DNA of 35,304 nucleotides from Streptomycetaceae bacterium. Its GTDB lineage: Bacteria; Actinomycetota; Actinomycetes; Nanopelagicales; Nanopelagicaceae. The position numbers and the translations under genes were made by a program. Below, piece after piece: positions 10,065 to 19,379 of this stretch. The stretch spans positions 1-35,304 of the forward strand of contig QYPT01000032.1 of the NCBI GenBank assembly GCA_007280125.1, given 5' to 3'. The notes beneath the pieces are model-generated. The model searched no databases. It worked only from the letters and a program-made list of their open reading frames with translations, and was not told where the DNA came from. The stretch's first letter is position 1. Each line of letters begins with the position of its first letter.

Positions 10065-10495
10065 AGATTCTCGTGCTTAACGGTCCAAATCTCTCTCGAT
10101 TAGATATTCGTGATTCTGCGATATATGGCGGTTTTTCATACCCGCAATTGGTAGATTTCATTGAGAAGAGCGCACAAGAGCGAGGCCTAGAAGTCGATGT
10201 TCGCCAAAGCAATGAAGAGGCAGAGATCATTGGCTGGTTACATGAGGCGGCCGATAACGCGATGCCAGTAATCATAAATCCCGCCGCTTTCACTCATTAT
10301 TCATATGCAATTCGCGACGCAGCAGAACTTTTGAAATCACCTCTTATTGAAGTGCATCTCTCTAATCCGATGGCTCGAGAGGAATTTCGCCACACATCGG
10401 TGATTTCAGGGATAGCTAAGGGGACAATCGCAGGATTTGGCCCAAATTCCTACATTTTGGCCCTAGACGCTATGAAAACACTCCTGCACAAGTAA
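10061..10495 (+). CDS. aroQ: 3-dehydroquinate dehydratase, type II
   Basis: Dehydrates 3-dehydroquinate to 3-dehydroshikimate; type II enzymes are small dodecameric proteins. The 144 residues include NGPNLSRLDIR, the catalytic Tyr in IYGG, the NPAAFTHYSYAIRDA block, EVHLSN with the catalytic His, and REEFRHTSVIS. It starts on an ATGA overlap with aroB. With aroE, aroC, aroK and aroB it supplies five of the seven chorismate steps; DAHP synthase and aroA are not in the window. Confidence 0.95.
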   Translation: MKILVLNGPNLSRLDIRDSAIYGGFSYPQLVDFIEKSAQERGLEVDVRQSNEEAEIIGWLHEAADNAMPVIINPAAFTHYSYAIRDAAELLKSPLIEVHLSNPMAREEFRHTSVISGIAKGTIAGFGPNSYILALDAMKTLLHK

Positions 10496-10510
10496 CCCCT
10501 CAATTGCAGG

Positions 10511-10516
10511 TATCCT
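10511..10516 (+). promoter_or_regulatory. Possible -10 element (TATCCT) for efp-nusB
   Basis: TATCCT lies just after aroQ. A transcript would begin near 10523 and have a leader of about 48 bases before the GTG at 10571. The position fits the homology-based EF-P start and makes a start at the GTG at 10517 unlikely. The -35 region is weak. Confidence 0.35.
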
Positions 10517-10570
10517 GTGCCACTGGAAGTGGTCGCTAAATACGTAGCACCTCAATGGATTGGATTTATC

Positions 10571-11131
10571 GTGGCGTCAACAAATGACCTCAAGAATGGC
10601 ATGACTTTAGATATTGAAGGACAGTTGTGGAATGTAGTTGAATTCCAACACGTGAAGCCAGGAAAGGGTCCAGCTTTCGTTCGCACCAAGCTTAAGTCTG
10701 TAATGAATGGCAAGGTAATTGACCGCACATTTAATGCTGGCGTGAAGATTGAAATCGCGATTTTAGAGAAGCGCGAAATGCAGTACCTGTATAAAGATGG
10801 CGACGATTATGTCTTCATGGATCTAAAAACCTACGACCAGACGTCGATTTCTGCAGATACAGTTGGCGACGCGGTTAACTACATGTTGGAAAATACCGAC
10901 GCAATCGTTGCAGTTCACGAAGGCAATCCGTTATACATTGAGTTAGCAGCATCAGTTCCTCTCACAATTACCTATACCGAGCCGGGCCTTCAAGGTGATC
11001 GCTCATCCGGTGGCACCAAGCCAGCAACTCTTGAAACTGGCATCGAGATTCAGGTTCCTCTTTTCATAAAGCAAGATGAGAAGGTTCTCGTGGATACTCG
11101 AGATGGTTCGTACCTTGGCCGCGCTAACTAG
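10571..11131 (+). CDS. efp: Translation elongation factor P
   Basis: Binds between the P and E sites and relieves ribosome stalling at polyproline stretches. Three EF-P domains are evident in 186 residues. K32 sits at the tip of the domain I loop in VKPGKGPAF, the position that is post-translationally modified in several phyla. I chose the GTG at 10571 because the protein then begins [11 protein letters not shown], the usual actinobacterial EF-P N-terminus. An upstream in-frame GTG at 10517 would add 18 residues with no family counterpart and overlaps the presumed transcription start. The stop overlaps the nusB start in TAGTG. Confidence 0.96.
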   Translation: MASTNDLKNGMTLDIEGQLWNVVEFQHVKPGKGPAFVRTKLKSVMNGKVIDRTFNAGVKIEIAILEKREMQYLYKDGDDYVFMDLKTYDQTSISADTVGDAVNYMLENTDAIVAVHEGNPLYIELAASVPLTITYTEPGLQGDRSSGGTKPATLETGIEIQVPLFIKQDEKVLVDTRDGSYLGRAN

Positions 11132-11553
11132 TGTCCGCACGAAGTAAGTCGCGCAAGCACGCTTTAGATCTTCTCTTTGAGGCAGATTTAAGAAACACCG
11201 TTGCATCAGACCTACTGGCGACTCGATTAGTTGTTGAAGAAGGACCGGATGCGCGTCCGGTTCGCGACTACACAAAAGTAATTATCGCTGGAGTCGGAGA
11301 GCACCGTAGAAAAATAGATGAACTTATATCTACCTATGCGCAAGGCTGGGATATGGATCGCCTTCCAGCGGTCGACCGAAATATATTGCGCATAGCGATA
11401 TACGAAATTCTATGGGCTGATGACATTCCAGATCCGGTTGCAATTGATGAGGCTTTAACTTTGGCAAAGGAACTATCAACCGATGAGTCATCAGGCTACA
11501 TCCATGGGGTCCTTGGTCGCATAGCCTCCATTAAAGGTGATTTGTCGCTGTAA
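11131..11553 (+). CDS. nusB: Transcription antitermination factor NusB
   Basis: RNA-binding antitermination factor that works with NusE/S10 on boxA sequences of rRNA operons. The 140-residue all-helical protein begins SARSKSRKHALDLLFEAD, the typical arginine-rich N-terminal helix. It contains the conserved motifs VDRNILRIAIYEILW and DEALTLAKELSTDESSGYIHGVL. It starts with a GTG overlapping the efp stop by one base. Its last 23 bases overlap the 3' end of the convergent bldD-like gene. Confidence 0.95.
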   Translation: MSARSKSRKHALDLLFEADLRNTVASDLLATRLVVEEGPDARPVRDYTKVIIAGVGEHRRKIDELISTYAQGWDMDRLPAVDRNILRIAIYEILWADDIPDPVAIDEALTLAKELSTDESSGYIHGVLGRIASIKGDLSL

Positions 11554-12055
11554 TTAGATATTTCCTATCCGCCAACCATTTCGTCATTGACTCTTGGGTG
11601 GAGTACGTGAGCAAGGCTAGGTTGTCGAGATCGGCTTTGCGTAAACTGAGTATCTCCCCGTTCCAGTCATTGCGTTGACCAGCTATCCACCCAAGAAAAG
11701 TTTGTACGGTTGTCAGGGTTGCATCGGAGCTATCTGTCGAAGCGCTTACGGCTCTGAGGTCAACTATGAGCCGAAAGAGTGGCTGATAGGTAACGGGCGA
11801 ACTTCCGGGGGCGCATAAGAGATACGAGAGCGGGACTTCATAAAGCGCGGCGAGTTCGATCGCGCGTTTAACACTGAGAGCACGGTCACTTCTTTCGTAG
11901 GATCCCAAGACAACGGCTTTAATTCGACCATGGGTACGTTTCTCAATATCGCCCAGACTCCAATGATGAGACTTGCGGATTAATCTCAACCGCGCGGCTA
12001 TGTCGTGGGTTGAGGGTTGGGTAAATATGGGCGTCAATCTTACGGAGGCGGTCAT
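11531..12055 (-). CDS. bldD: BldD-like transcriptional regulator with c-di-GMP signature
   Basis: Probable DNA-binding regulator of the BldD family; in Streptomyces BldD is a dimer whose DNA binding requires cyclic di-GMP. The 174-residue protein has an N-terminal helix-turn-helix domain (LIRKSHHWSLGDIEKRT to VVLGSYERSDRALSVKRAIELA). The C-terminal domain carries an RxD-X8-RxxD signature: R128, D130, R139, D142 (bases 11630-11674), in RNDWNGEILSLRKADL. Location next to nusB and pyrR matches BldD in other actinobacteria. I prefer the ATG at 12055 over the TTG at 12082 because neither has a Shine-Dalgarno and a TACGCT -10 lies seven bases upstream of the ATG. The gene is divergent from pyrR and overlaps nusB convergently. 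Confidence 0.85.
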   Translation of the reverse strand: MTASVRLTPIFTQPSTHDIAARLRLIRKSHHWSLGDIEKRTHGRIKAVVLGSYERSDRALSVKRAIELAALYEVPLSYLLCAPGSSPVTYQPLFRLIVDLRAVSASTDSSDATLTTVQTFLGWIAGQRNDWNGEILSLRKADLDNLALLTYSTQESMTKWLADRKYLITATNHL

Positions 12056-12062
12056 AATGAGG

Positions 12063-12068
12063 AGCGTA
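12063..12068 (-). promoter_or_regulatory. Possible -10 element (TACGCT on minus strand) for leaderless bldD
   Basis: On the minus strand TACGCT lies seven bases before the ATG at 12055, and no ribosome binding site is visible. This would place transcription initiation at or next to the start codon. The -35 region is weak. Confidence 0.3.
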
Positions 12069-12094
12069 AAAGAAAGATTCAAGAGACGAAAAAG

Positions 12095-12103
12095 TTATCC
12101 ACA
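12095..12103 (+). promoter_or_regulatory. Perfect DnaA-box match in the bldD-pyrR intergenic region
   Basis: TTATCCACA matches the nine-base consensus DnaA box exactly. It lies just upstream of the inferred -35 region of bldD and about 35 bases upstream of the pyrR -10. It is a single site, so it is not an origin. A chance match in 35 kb is quite possible. Confidence 0.3.
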
Positions 12104-12137
12104 TTATTGCCTTCATCCACGGTCAAAACCCTCGTGG

Positions 12138-12143
12138 TAGGCT
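12138..12143 (+). promoter_or_regulatory. pyrR: Probable -10 element (TAGGCT) of the pyr operon
   Basis: TAGGCT fits TAnnnT and would start transcription near 12150, directly before the PyrR-binding hairpin. The -35 hexamer is poorly conserved. Confidence 0.4.
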
Positions 12144-12153
12144 CACCGAGTAG

Positions 12154-12190
12154 TTTCCTTTAAGACCCGTCCTGCGAGGCGGGGAAGGAG
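12154..12190 (+). promoter_or_regulatory. PyrR-binding leader hairpin overlapping the pyrR Shine-Dalgarno
   Basis: The leader folds into a two-part stem. TCCTT (12156-12160) pairs with AAGGA (12185-12189), and CCCG (12166-12169) pairs with CGGG (12180-12183). They enclose the loop TCCTGCGAGG (12170-12179), which fits the PyrR-bound consensus UCCNGNGAGG. The lower stem contains the AAGGAG ribosome binding site of pyrR, five bases before its ATG. No attenuator terminator follows. The arrangement therefore points to translational repression by PyrR-UMP, as proposed for mycobacteria, rather than Bacillus-type attenuation. Confidence 0.85.
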
Positions 12191-12195
12191 CATTA

Positions 12196-12741
12196 ATGAG
12201 TGTCGCCCTGCCTGCCGCCGATATATCGCGCGCGCTAACTCGCATTGCCCATGAAATTCTGGAACGCAATGAGGGTGCTACACAGATTACTTTGCTGGGG
12301 ATTCCCACACGCGGTGCCCATTTAGCAAAGAGACTTGCACAGATCATTGCAACAATTGAAAAGGTTCCCCTGTCAGAGATTGCGGTTGGAACCTTAGATA
12401 TCACTATGCATCGAGATGACCTTCGCCTGCGTGCGCCTAGGGCTCTTATGCCAACAATGATTCCTCCAGTCGGTATCGAGAGCCGCCATGTGATTCTCGT
12501 TGATGATGTTTTCTTTTCCGGTCGCACAATTAGGGCCGCCTTAGATGCACTGGGAGAGATGGGACGCCCAAAGAGCGTTCAGCTAGCGGTTTTAGTGGAT
12601 AGAGGACACCGAGAGTTGCCCATTCGTGCTGATTTTGTTGGGAAGAATCTCCCAACTGCGCACTCACAATCAGTCAAGGTTCATTTGACTGAAATTGATG
12701 GAGTAGATGAAGTAATCATTGAAGATGAGGTGAGTGCATAA
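12196..12741 (+). CDS. pyrR: PyrR bifunctional pyr operon regulator / uracil phosphoribosyltransferase
   Basis: RNA-binding regulator that senses UMP and represses pyrimidine genes; it may also make UMP from uracil and PRPP. The 181-residue type I phosphoribosyltransferase fold shows the PRPP loop [18 protein letters not shown]. Other family segments are [13 protein letters not shown] and [11 protein letters not shown]. It is the first gene of the pyr operon, directly behind its own RNA target. The stop overlaps the pyrB start by one base (TAATG). Confidence 0.96.
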   Translation: MSVALPAADISRALTRIAHEILERNEGATQITLLGIPTRGAHLAKRLAQIIATIEKVPLSEIAVGTLDITMHRDDLRLRAPRALMPTMIPPVGIESRHVILVDDVFFSGRTIRAALDALGEMGRPKSVQLAVLVDRGHRELPIRADFVGKNLPTAHSQSVKVHLTEIDGVDEVIIEDEVSA

Positions 12742-13694
12742 TGCGACATTTATTATCAATCGCTGATCTCAATCGCGCAGATGCGCTCTCTATTTTAGAT
12801 ACCGCCGTAGAACTGGCACGTATCTCTGATGCCCCAGTTAAGAAGTTACCGACACTTCGAGGTAAGACAATTGTAAATCTATTCTTTGAGGATTCAACGC
12901 GAACTCGAATCTCTTTTGAAGCAGCAGCCAAACGTCTCTCAGCCGATGTCATCAATTTCTCTGCTAAAGGCTCAAGCGTTAGCAAGGGCGAGTCTCTCAA
13001 AGACACTGCCCAAACTCTCCAAGCGATGGGCGCCGATGCCGTAATCATTAGGCACTCAGCATCAGGAGCTGCGCAATGGCTAGCCGATTCTCATTGGATT
13101 GGTGGAAGTGTCATTAATGCAGGCGATGGGACTCACGAACATCCCACACAAGCATTACTTGATGCATTCACTATTCGCAAACATTTAGGATCAACTTCAG
13201 GAGACCTTAAGGGATTGCACATAGCAATCGTGGGGGACATATTGCATTCTCGAGTTGCGCGTTCGAATGTGCTTTTGCTTTCACTGCTTGGCGCTGAAGT
13301 GACTTTGGTTGCCCCACCTACGCTCTTGCCGATGGGTGTGCAAACGTGGCCGGTGAAAGTTTCCTACGATTTCGACTCCGTACTACCTCATGTAGATGCG
13401 GTGATGATGCTTCGCGTTCAACAAGAAAGAATGCAGGATCTTTTCTTTCCTACTGCACGTGAATACTCACATTTCTTTGGACTCAATCGAGATCGATTAA
13501 GTCTGATGAAGAAATCATCAATCATTATGCATCCGGGCCCTATGAATCGTGGACTTGAGATAACTGCTGAGTGCGCCGATAGCGCTAGATCAGTTATCGT
13601 CGAGCAAGTTGCAAACGGCGTGAGCGTTCGAATGGCGGTCTTGTATTTACTCCTTGCTGGAGCGCAACAAGAACAAGGAGGACTACTCGCATGA
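12741..13694 (+). CDS. pyrB: Aspartate carbamoyltransferase catalytic chain
   Basis: Condenses carbamoyl phosphate with aspartate to N-carbamoylaspartate, the committed pyrimidine step. The 317-residue protein has the carbamoyl-phosphate motif [13 protein letters not shown], the catalytic loop [12 protein letters not shown], the [11 protein letters not shown] motif and the C-terminal HPGPMNRG. There is no regulatory chain (pyrI) nearby, as expected in actinobacteria. ATGA overlap with pyrC (13691-13694). Confidence 0.97.
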   Translation: MRHLLSIADLNRADALSILDTAVELARISDAPVKKLPTLRGKTIVNLFFEDSTRTRISFEAAAKRLSADVINFSAKGSSVSKGESLKDTAQTLQAMGADAVIIRHSASGAAQWLADSHWIGGSVINAGDGTHEHPTQALLDAFTIRKHLGSTSGDLKGLHIAIVGDILHSRVARSNVLLLSLLGAEVTLVAPPTLLPMGVQTWPVKVSYDFDSVLPHVDAVMMLRVQQERMQDLFFPTAREYSHFFGLNRDRLSLMKKSSIIMHPGPMNRGLEITAECADSARSVIVEQVANGVSVRMAVLYLLLAGAQQEQGGLLA

Positions 13695-15004
13695 CTAAAT
13701 ATCTTTTAACAGGCGCGAGGTTAGCTAATAATCAGCAAGCAGATGTACTCATTTCCGATGGAGTAATTGTTGGAATTGGCGAAAACATCTCTCACCCAGA
13801 CGCAACAAGAGCGTCAAAGATCGATGTAGCGGGTTGCAAGATTTTGCCAGGTCTGGTTGATCTACATACTCACTTGAGAGAACCAGGACGTGAAGATTCC
13901 GAAACGGTGCATTCAGCATCACGTGCCGCGGCAAAAGGTGGTTTCACTGCTGTTTCGGCTATGGCGAATACTTTTCCTGTGGCTGATACCGCTGGAGTCG
14001 TGGAGCAGGTGTATCGCCTTGGTCAAAGCGCAGGCCTGGTTGATGTTTTTCCAATTGGTGCGGTAACTCAAGGGATTGCCGGCAAAGCTCTGGCCGAACT
14101 CGGAGCGATGGCGCAATCTGCTGCTCGAGTACGCGTCTTCAGTGATGATGGAAATTGCGTCTTTGATCCTATGGTGATGCGCAGAGCTCTTGAGTATGTT
14201 AAACAATTTGATGGCGTGATTGCACAGCATGCACAAGAACCAACGCTGACTCACGGTGCGCAGATGAATGAGGGAACTATTTCCTCCATCCTTGGACTAA
14301 AAGGTTGGCCAGCCGTTGCCGAGGAAGCGATTATTGCTCGCGATGTTCTCTTAGTTGATCATGTTAAGTCCCGTCTACACATTTGCCATGTAACAACAGC
14401 TGGCGGTGTAGAAATTATTAGGTGGGCAAAGGCTCGAGGAATTGAAGTGACCGCGGAAGTAACCCCACATCATTTGCTTCTTACTGATGAAATGGCCAAG
14501 ACATACAACCCCATTTTCAAAGTCAATCCTCCGTTGCGCACAGAAGCAGACGTTATGGCATTGCGCGAAGGATTGGCCGATGGAACGATTGATATCGTGG
14601 CAACTGATCATGCACCGCATCCGGCAGAGGATAAAGAGTGCGAATGGCAGAATGCGGCTTTTGGAATGATTGGCCTTGAAACTGCGCTCTCTATTGTTCA
14701 AAAGACGATGATTGATACTGCATTAATGACCTGGGAGACGTTAGCGGAAAGAATGTCCACCGCTCCCGCGAAAATTGGAAGATACAGTGCTCAAGGTCAA
14801 GGCATCACACTAGGTTCACCCGCACATGTAACAGTGATTAATCCGAGCCAATCTTGGCGAGTAGATCGCGACTTAGTCTCCTCGCGAAGCAGGAACACAC
14901 CATTTCATGGCATGGAATTACCGGGGAAAATTGTTGCGACATTTTTCAATGGAATTCCAACAGTTCTAGATTCACGCTTAGTGAAGGCAGGAAACAATGG
15001 CTAA
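13691..15004 (+). CDS. pyrC: Dihydroorotase
   Basis: Zinc amidohydrolase that cyclises carbamoylaspartate to dihydroorotate. The 437-residue type I enzyme has the metal motif [23 protein letters not shown], the histidine-bearing HAQEPTLT and [10 protein letters not shown] segments, and the catalytic Asp in [13 protein letters not shown]. All expected metal residues appear present, so it is unlikely to be an inactive pseudo-dihydroorotase. It overlaps carA by eight bases. Confidence 0.96.
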   Translation: MTKYLLTGARLANNQQADVLISDGVIVGIGENISHPDATRASKIDVAGCKILPGLVDLHTHLREPGREDSETVHSASRAAAKGGFTAVSAMANTFPVADTAGVVEQVYRLGQSAGLVDVFPIGAVTQGIAGKALAELGAMAQSAARVRVFSDDGNCVFDPMVMRRALEYVKQFDGVIAQHAQEPTLTHGAQMNEGTISSILGLKGWPAVAEEAIIARDVLLVDHVKSRLHICHVTTAGGVEIIRWAKARGIEVTAEVTPHHLLLTDEMAKTYNPIFKVNPPLRTEADVMALREGLADGTIDIVATDHAPHPAEDKECEWQNAAFGMIGLETALSIVQKTMIDTALMTWETLAERMSTAPAKIGRYSAQGQGITLGSPAHVTVINPSQSWRVDRDLVSSRSRNTPFHGMELPGKIVATFFNGIPTVLDSRLVKAGNNG

Positions 15005-16115
15005 AGCGTTTCTTGTTCTTGATGATGGCCGCATTTCCGAAGGAAAGAGCTGGGCCGCCCAGGGAATTACATTTGGTGAGGCGGTTTTTGCCACCGGCAT
15101 GACCGGTTACCAAGAGACGCTGACGGATCCTTCATATCATAAGCAAGTTGTTATTATGACTGCCCCTCATATTGGTAACACTGGAGTTAACCTGGCAGAT
15201 AACGAGTCAAGCAAAATTTGGGTGGCCGGTTTCGCCGTTCGTAACCCGTCGACAATTGTGAGTAATTGGCGAAGTGAAGGTTCTCTAGAGGATGAATTGA
15301 TTGCACAAGGCATCGTCTGTATTCAAGGGGTCGATACACGCGCGATCACTCGACATTTGCGAAAACGTGGAGCTATGCGAGTTGGTATTTTTTCAGGCCA
15401 AGAGCTTTCTCGTGAGGAAATGGTTATTGAGGTACGAAAGAGTGGCGCCATGTCGGGTGCTTTCTTAGTAGGCGATGTTTCAACGCCGAAAACGTATGTA
15501 GTCAAGGCCAAGGGTGATAAAAAGCTAACTGTCGTTGCCTTGGATTTAGGAATCAAATCTGCTACACCTCGCTCTCTTGCCGAACGTGGAGTTGAGGTTC
15601 ATGTGATGCCTTACAACTCTACTGTGGAAGATATTCTTGCCGCTAAACCAGATGGTGTTTTCATTTCGAATGGCCCTGGCGATCCTTCGACTATGGATTT
15701 CGTGGTGGAGATTGTTCGACAGTTACTTGAGGCGAGAATGCCAATATTTGGAATCTGCTTTGGTCATCAAATTCTTGGAAGGGCTTTAGGTTTTTCAACA
15801 TACAAATTGCAATTTGGTCATCGTGGCATTAACCAGCCTGTTATGGATCGAACGACCAAAAAAGTTGAAATAACAGCGCACAATCATGGATTTGCTTTGA
15901 CGGCGCCTTTAGAAGGTGTCTTCACTACGGTTTATGGCCATGGCGAGGTAACCCATGTGAGCCTTAATGACAACGTGATCGAGGGATTACAGTTACTGGA
16001 TGCACCTGCATTTAGTGTTCAGTATCATCCAGAAGCAGGCGCTGGCCCACACGATGCCGCGTATTTATTTGACCGATTTATCGAACTAATGGAAAAGAAT
16101 CCGGTGAACCACTAA
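14997..16115 (+). CDS. carA: Carbamoyl-phosphate synthase small (glutaminase) chain
   Basis: Class I amidotransferase that releases ammonia from glutamine for CarB. The 372-residue protein has the N-terminal CPSase domain ([16 protein letters not shown]) and a glutaminase domain. The nucleophile C254 sits in [10 protein letters not shown] and the His-Glu pair is in [11 protein letters not shown]. The stop and the carB ATG overlap by one base in TAATG, consistent with equimolar synthesis of the two subunits. Confidence 0.97.
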   Translation: MAKAFLVLDDGRISEGKSWAAQGITFGEAVFATGMTGYQETLTDPSYHKQVVIMTAPHIGNTGVNLADNESSKIWVAGFAVRNPSTIVSNWRSEGSLEDELIAQGIVCIQGVDTRAITRHLRKRGAMRVGIFSGQELSREEMVIEVRKSGAMSGAFLVGDVSTPKTYVVKAKGDKKLTVVALDLGIKSATPRSLAERGVEVHVMPYNSTVEDILAAKPDGVFISNGPGDPSTMDFVVEIVRQLLEARMPIFGICFGHQILGRALGFSTYKLQFGHRGINQPVMDRTTKKVEITAHNHGFALTAPLEGVFTTVYGHGEVTHVSLNDNVIEGLQLLDAPAFSVQYHPEAGAGPHDAAYLFDRFIELMEKNPVNH

Positions 16116-19100
16116 TGCCATTAGACCAATCAATAAAAAGTGTTCTTGTAATTGGCAGCGGACCCATCGTTATTGGGCAAGCGTGCGAGTTTGATTACTC
16201 TGGTACACAAGCATGTCGCGTGTTGCGAGCAGAAGGCATTCGCGTGATTTTGGTGAACTCCAACCCAGCAACAATTATGACTGACCCCGAATTTGCGGAT
16301 GCAACATACATAGAGCCGATCACGCCGGAGTTCCTTGAGAGAGTCATCGAGATTGAAAGACCAGACGCAGTTCTAGCAACCCTTGGTGGCCAAACTGCTC
16401 TCAATGCAGCAATAGGGCTACACGAGCGCGGAACCTTGGCACGATTTAATGTGAAGCTGATCGGTGCTGATGTTGATGCAATCGAAAGGGGCGAGAACCG
16501 AGAATTATTCCGGGATATCGTTTCAAAAGTAGGTGGAGAGTCCTCTAAGTCAATTATTTGCCACACTATGGATGAGTGTTTTGCTGCGGCAGAGGTTCTT
16601 CATTACCCAGTAGTTGTCAGGCCTTCGTTCACTATGGGCGGGCTAGGTTCTGGTATCGCTTTCGAGAGAGCAGAACTTGAGCAGATTGCTGGCGCCGGCC
16701 TTCGTCATAGCCCGACTTCTGAGGTTTTACTTGAGGAATCAATTATTGGTTGGAAAGAGTACGAACTAGAAGTTATGCGGGATCGTAAAGATAACGTGGT
16801 CATTGTATGCAGTATCGAAAACATAGATCCGATGGGCGTGCACACCGGTGATTCGATTACGGTAGCACCAGCGATGACATTGACGGATGTCGAATACCAG
16901 AAGTTGCGAAACCTATCTCTTCTTATCATCCGTGAAGTTGGTGTTGATACAGGTGGCTGCAATATTCAATTCGCCGTGCATCCTGAAACTGGACGCATTA
17001 TTGTGATTGAAATGAATCCACGAGTTTCGCGCTCCAGTGCTTTAGCTTCTAAGGCTACCGGCTTTCCAATTGCTAAAATTGCGACCAAATTGGCAATAGG
17101 TTACACGTTGGATGAGATTCAAAATGATATTACTAAGGTAACGCCTGCATCATTCGAGCCAACTCTAGATTATGTTGTTGTAAAAATGCCACGCTTTACT
17201 TTTGAAAAGTTCCCCGATGCTGATCCGCGTCTGACAACGACCATGAAGAGCGTTGGCGAGGCGATGGCTATCGGCCGATCGTTTCCCGAAGCGTTGCAAA
17301 AAGCGATGCGTTCGCTGGAGCGCAAAGAAGCCCCATTCTCATTTCCAACTGACGTTGCAGAATTCTCCAAAGAGGCACTGTTGCGCTCCATGGCGATTCC
17401 AACAGAATTTCGTTTAAAGCAGGTGCAGCAAGGGTTGTGGCTGGGTGCAACAATCAAGGAAGTGTACGCGGCAACCGGAATTGATCCGTGGTATCTCAAT
17501 CAGATAGAGACCATAAACACTGGGGCGAGAGAATTAGCCCGTGCGATTGCGTTGGATTCTGATGCGATTCTTGAAGCGAAAAGTTTAGGCTTTTCGGATA
17601 TTCAAATAGCCCAAATTAGAGGTATGTCAGAATTAGATGTTCGACAGATGCGTCATCATCTGCAGATTCGGCCCGTCTACAAGACTGTGGATACGTGTGC
17701 TGCGGAATTCGAGGCATTTACTCCCTACCATTATTCAACCTATGAAGAAGAGACAGAGATTCGTCCTCGCACGAAACCAGCAGTAATTATTCTTGGAAGT
17801 GGACCTAATCGAATCGGACAAGGCATTGAATTTGATTACTCATGCGTGCATGCTTCCTTCGAATTGCGACGCATGGACTTTGAAACGGTGATGATCAATT
17901 GCAATCCGGAAACAGTCTCCACCGATTACGACACCAGTGATCGACTGTATTTTGAGCCCCTTACACTTGAAGACGTATTAGAAGTTATTTATGCTGAAAT
18001 GCAGGCAGGTCCGGTGCTCGGAGTCATTACCCAGTTGGGTGGACAAACTCCTATGGGAATTGCACGAGCGCTTAAAGATGCAGGCGTAACAATCTTAGGT
18101 ACTAGTCCCGAGGCTATTAATATGGCCGAAGAACGAGGCGCATTTGGACAGATGCTGGCAGATAAAGGGTTAACGGCCCCGTCATTTGGTATGGCATCTA
18201 CACACCAAGAAGCTCTGGATATAGCCCGACGTATTGGATACCCAGTGCTAGTGCGTCCATCTTTTGTTCTGGGTGGTCGAGGTATGGAAATTGTTTACGA
18301 TGATTCTTCTTTGGGAGGATTTATTTCACGCGCTACTGACATCACTCCCGATCACCCAGTTCTTGTTGACAGGTTTTTAGATTCGGCGATTGAGATTGAT
18401 GTGGATGCCTTGTATGACGGAACGGAGCTCTTTCTGGGCGGAGTTATGGAGCACATCGAAGAAGCAGGCATTCACTCAGGTGATAGTGCTTGCGTGATCC
18501 CCGCAATGACCATTACTCCTGAACAAAATGAAGAGATCCGTCGTGCGACTTTGAAAATTGCAGAAGGTGTAGGTGTTCGCGGTCTTATCAACATTCAGTT
18601 TGCACTCACTGATGGAGTTCTTTATGTTCTTGAAGCTAACCCTCGCGCATCACGGACAGTTCCATTCGTGAGTAAGGCAACGGGTGTCCAGTTAGCGAAA
18701 GCAGCTGCTCGTATTGCTACAGGAACCACGATTGCTGCATTAAAAGATGAAGGCTTGCTCCCACATGCTGGCGGGGCAACACCTAGGGGAGTGTGCGTTA
18801 AAGAAGCAGTATTACCGTGGAATCGCTTCAGACGAAGTGATGGACGCGGAGTAGATGCGGTTCTGGGACCAGAAATGCGTTCTACTGGTGAAGTTATGGG
18901 CATCGCTGCGACTTTTGGTGAGAGCTATGCCAAGAGTCAGATAAGTGCATTTGGTCCCTTGCCTTCTACGGGCAAGGTATTTATATCCCTTGCAGACAAA
19001 GATAAGAAAGAAGGAATCGCACCAGCCAAGGCTTTGCAACAATTGGGCTTCACTCTTATCGCAACTGCTGGTACCGCCGCATTTTTCCAAGAAAATGGAA

Positions 19101-19378
19101 TCACGACGGCGATTGTTCGAAAGAATTCGGAGGGCCCAGGTTTATTCGGTGAACGCACGGCAGTGGAATTAATCAATTCTGGGGAAGTTGATTTGGTAAT
19201 TAATACGCCGGTTGGACGAGGTACTCGTCATGATGGTTGGCTCATCCGGACCGGTGCAGTTCAACGTTCGATTCCTTGCATTACAACCACAGCTGGATTT
19301 AGCGCTGCAGTTGCAGGTATTGCTGCCTTGCAAAAGGGCGCCTTAACCGTTAAGTCGTTGCAAGAATGGTTGAGTTGA
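16115..19378 (+). CDS. carB: Carbamoyl-phosphate synthase large chain
   Basis: Makes carbamoyl phosphate from bicarbonate, ammonia and two ATP, for both pyrimidines and arginine. The 1087-residue single chain has two ATP-grasp synthetase halves. The first opens with [20 protein letters not shown]; the second has [19 protein letters not shown] near residue 560. They flank an oligomerisation domain, and a C-terminal MGS-like allosteric domain contains NTPVGRG. Length and domain order are normal. pyrK starts one base after its stop. Confidence 0.98.
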   Translation: MPLDQSIKSVLVIGSGPIVIGQACEFDYSGTQACRVLRAEGIRVILVNSNPATIMTDPEFADATYIEPITPEFLERVIEIERPDAVLATLGGQTALNAAIGLHERGTLARFNVKLIGADVDAIERGENRELFRDIVSKVGGESSKSIICHTMDECFAAAEVLHYPVVVRPSFTMGGLGSGIAFERAELEQIAGAGLRHSPTSEVLLEESIIGWKEYELEVMRDRKDNVVIVCSIENIDPMGVHTGDSITVAPAMTLTDVEYQKLRNLSLLIIREVGVDTGGCNIQFAVHPETGRIIVIEMNPRVSRSSALASKATGFPIAKIATKLAIGYTLDEIQNDITKVTPASFEPTLDYVVVKMPRFTFEKFPDADPRLTTTMKSVGEAMAIGRSFPEALQKAMRSLERKEAPFSFPTDVAEFSKEALLRSMAIPTEFRLKQVQQGLWLGATIKEVYAATGIDPWYLNQIETINTGARELARAIALDSDAILEAKSLGFSDIQIAQIRGMSELDVRQMRHHLQIRPVYKTVDTCAAEFEAFTPYHYSTYEEETEIRPRTKPAVIILGSGPNRIGQGIEFDYSCVHASFELRRMDFETVMINCNPETVSTDYDTSDRLYFEPLTLEDVLEVIYAEMQAGPVLGVITQLGGQTPMGIARALKDAGVTILGTSPEAINMAEERGAFGQMLADKGLTAPSFGMASTHQEALDIARRIGYPVLVRPSFVLGGRGMEIVYDDSSLGGFISRATDITPDHPVLVDRFLDSAIEIDVDALYDGTELFLGGVMEHIEEAGIHSGDSACVIPAMTITPEQNEEIRRATLKIAEGVGVRGLINIQFALTDGVLYVLEANPRASRTVPFVSKATGVQLAKAAARIATGTTIAALKDEGLLPHAGGATPRGVCVKEAVLPWNRFRRSDGRGVDAVLGPEMRSTGEVMGIAATFGESYAKSQISAFGPLPSTGKVFISLADKDKKEGIAPAKALQQLGFTLIATAGTAAFFQENGITTAIVRKNSEGPGLFGERTAVELINSGEVDLVINTPVGRGTRHDGWLIRTGAVQRSIPCITTTAGFSAAVAGIAALQKGALTVKSLQEWLS

Positions 19379-19379
19379 T

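Noticed and set aside
10520-10532. Small CCACT/AGTGG hairpin upstream of efp
   Set aside because: Only five base pairs, and its 5' arm would lie partly before the inferred transcription start.
12056-12082. TTG at 12082 as start of the bldD-like gene
   Set aside because: It would add nine residues not expected in BldD, overlaps the likely promoter and has no Shine-Dalgarno.
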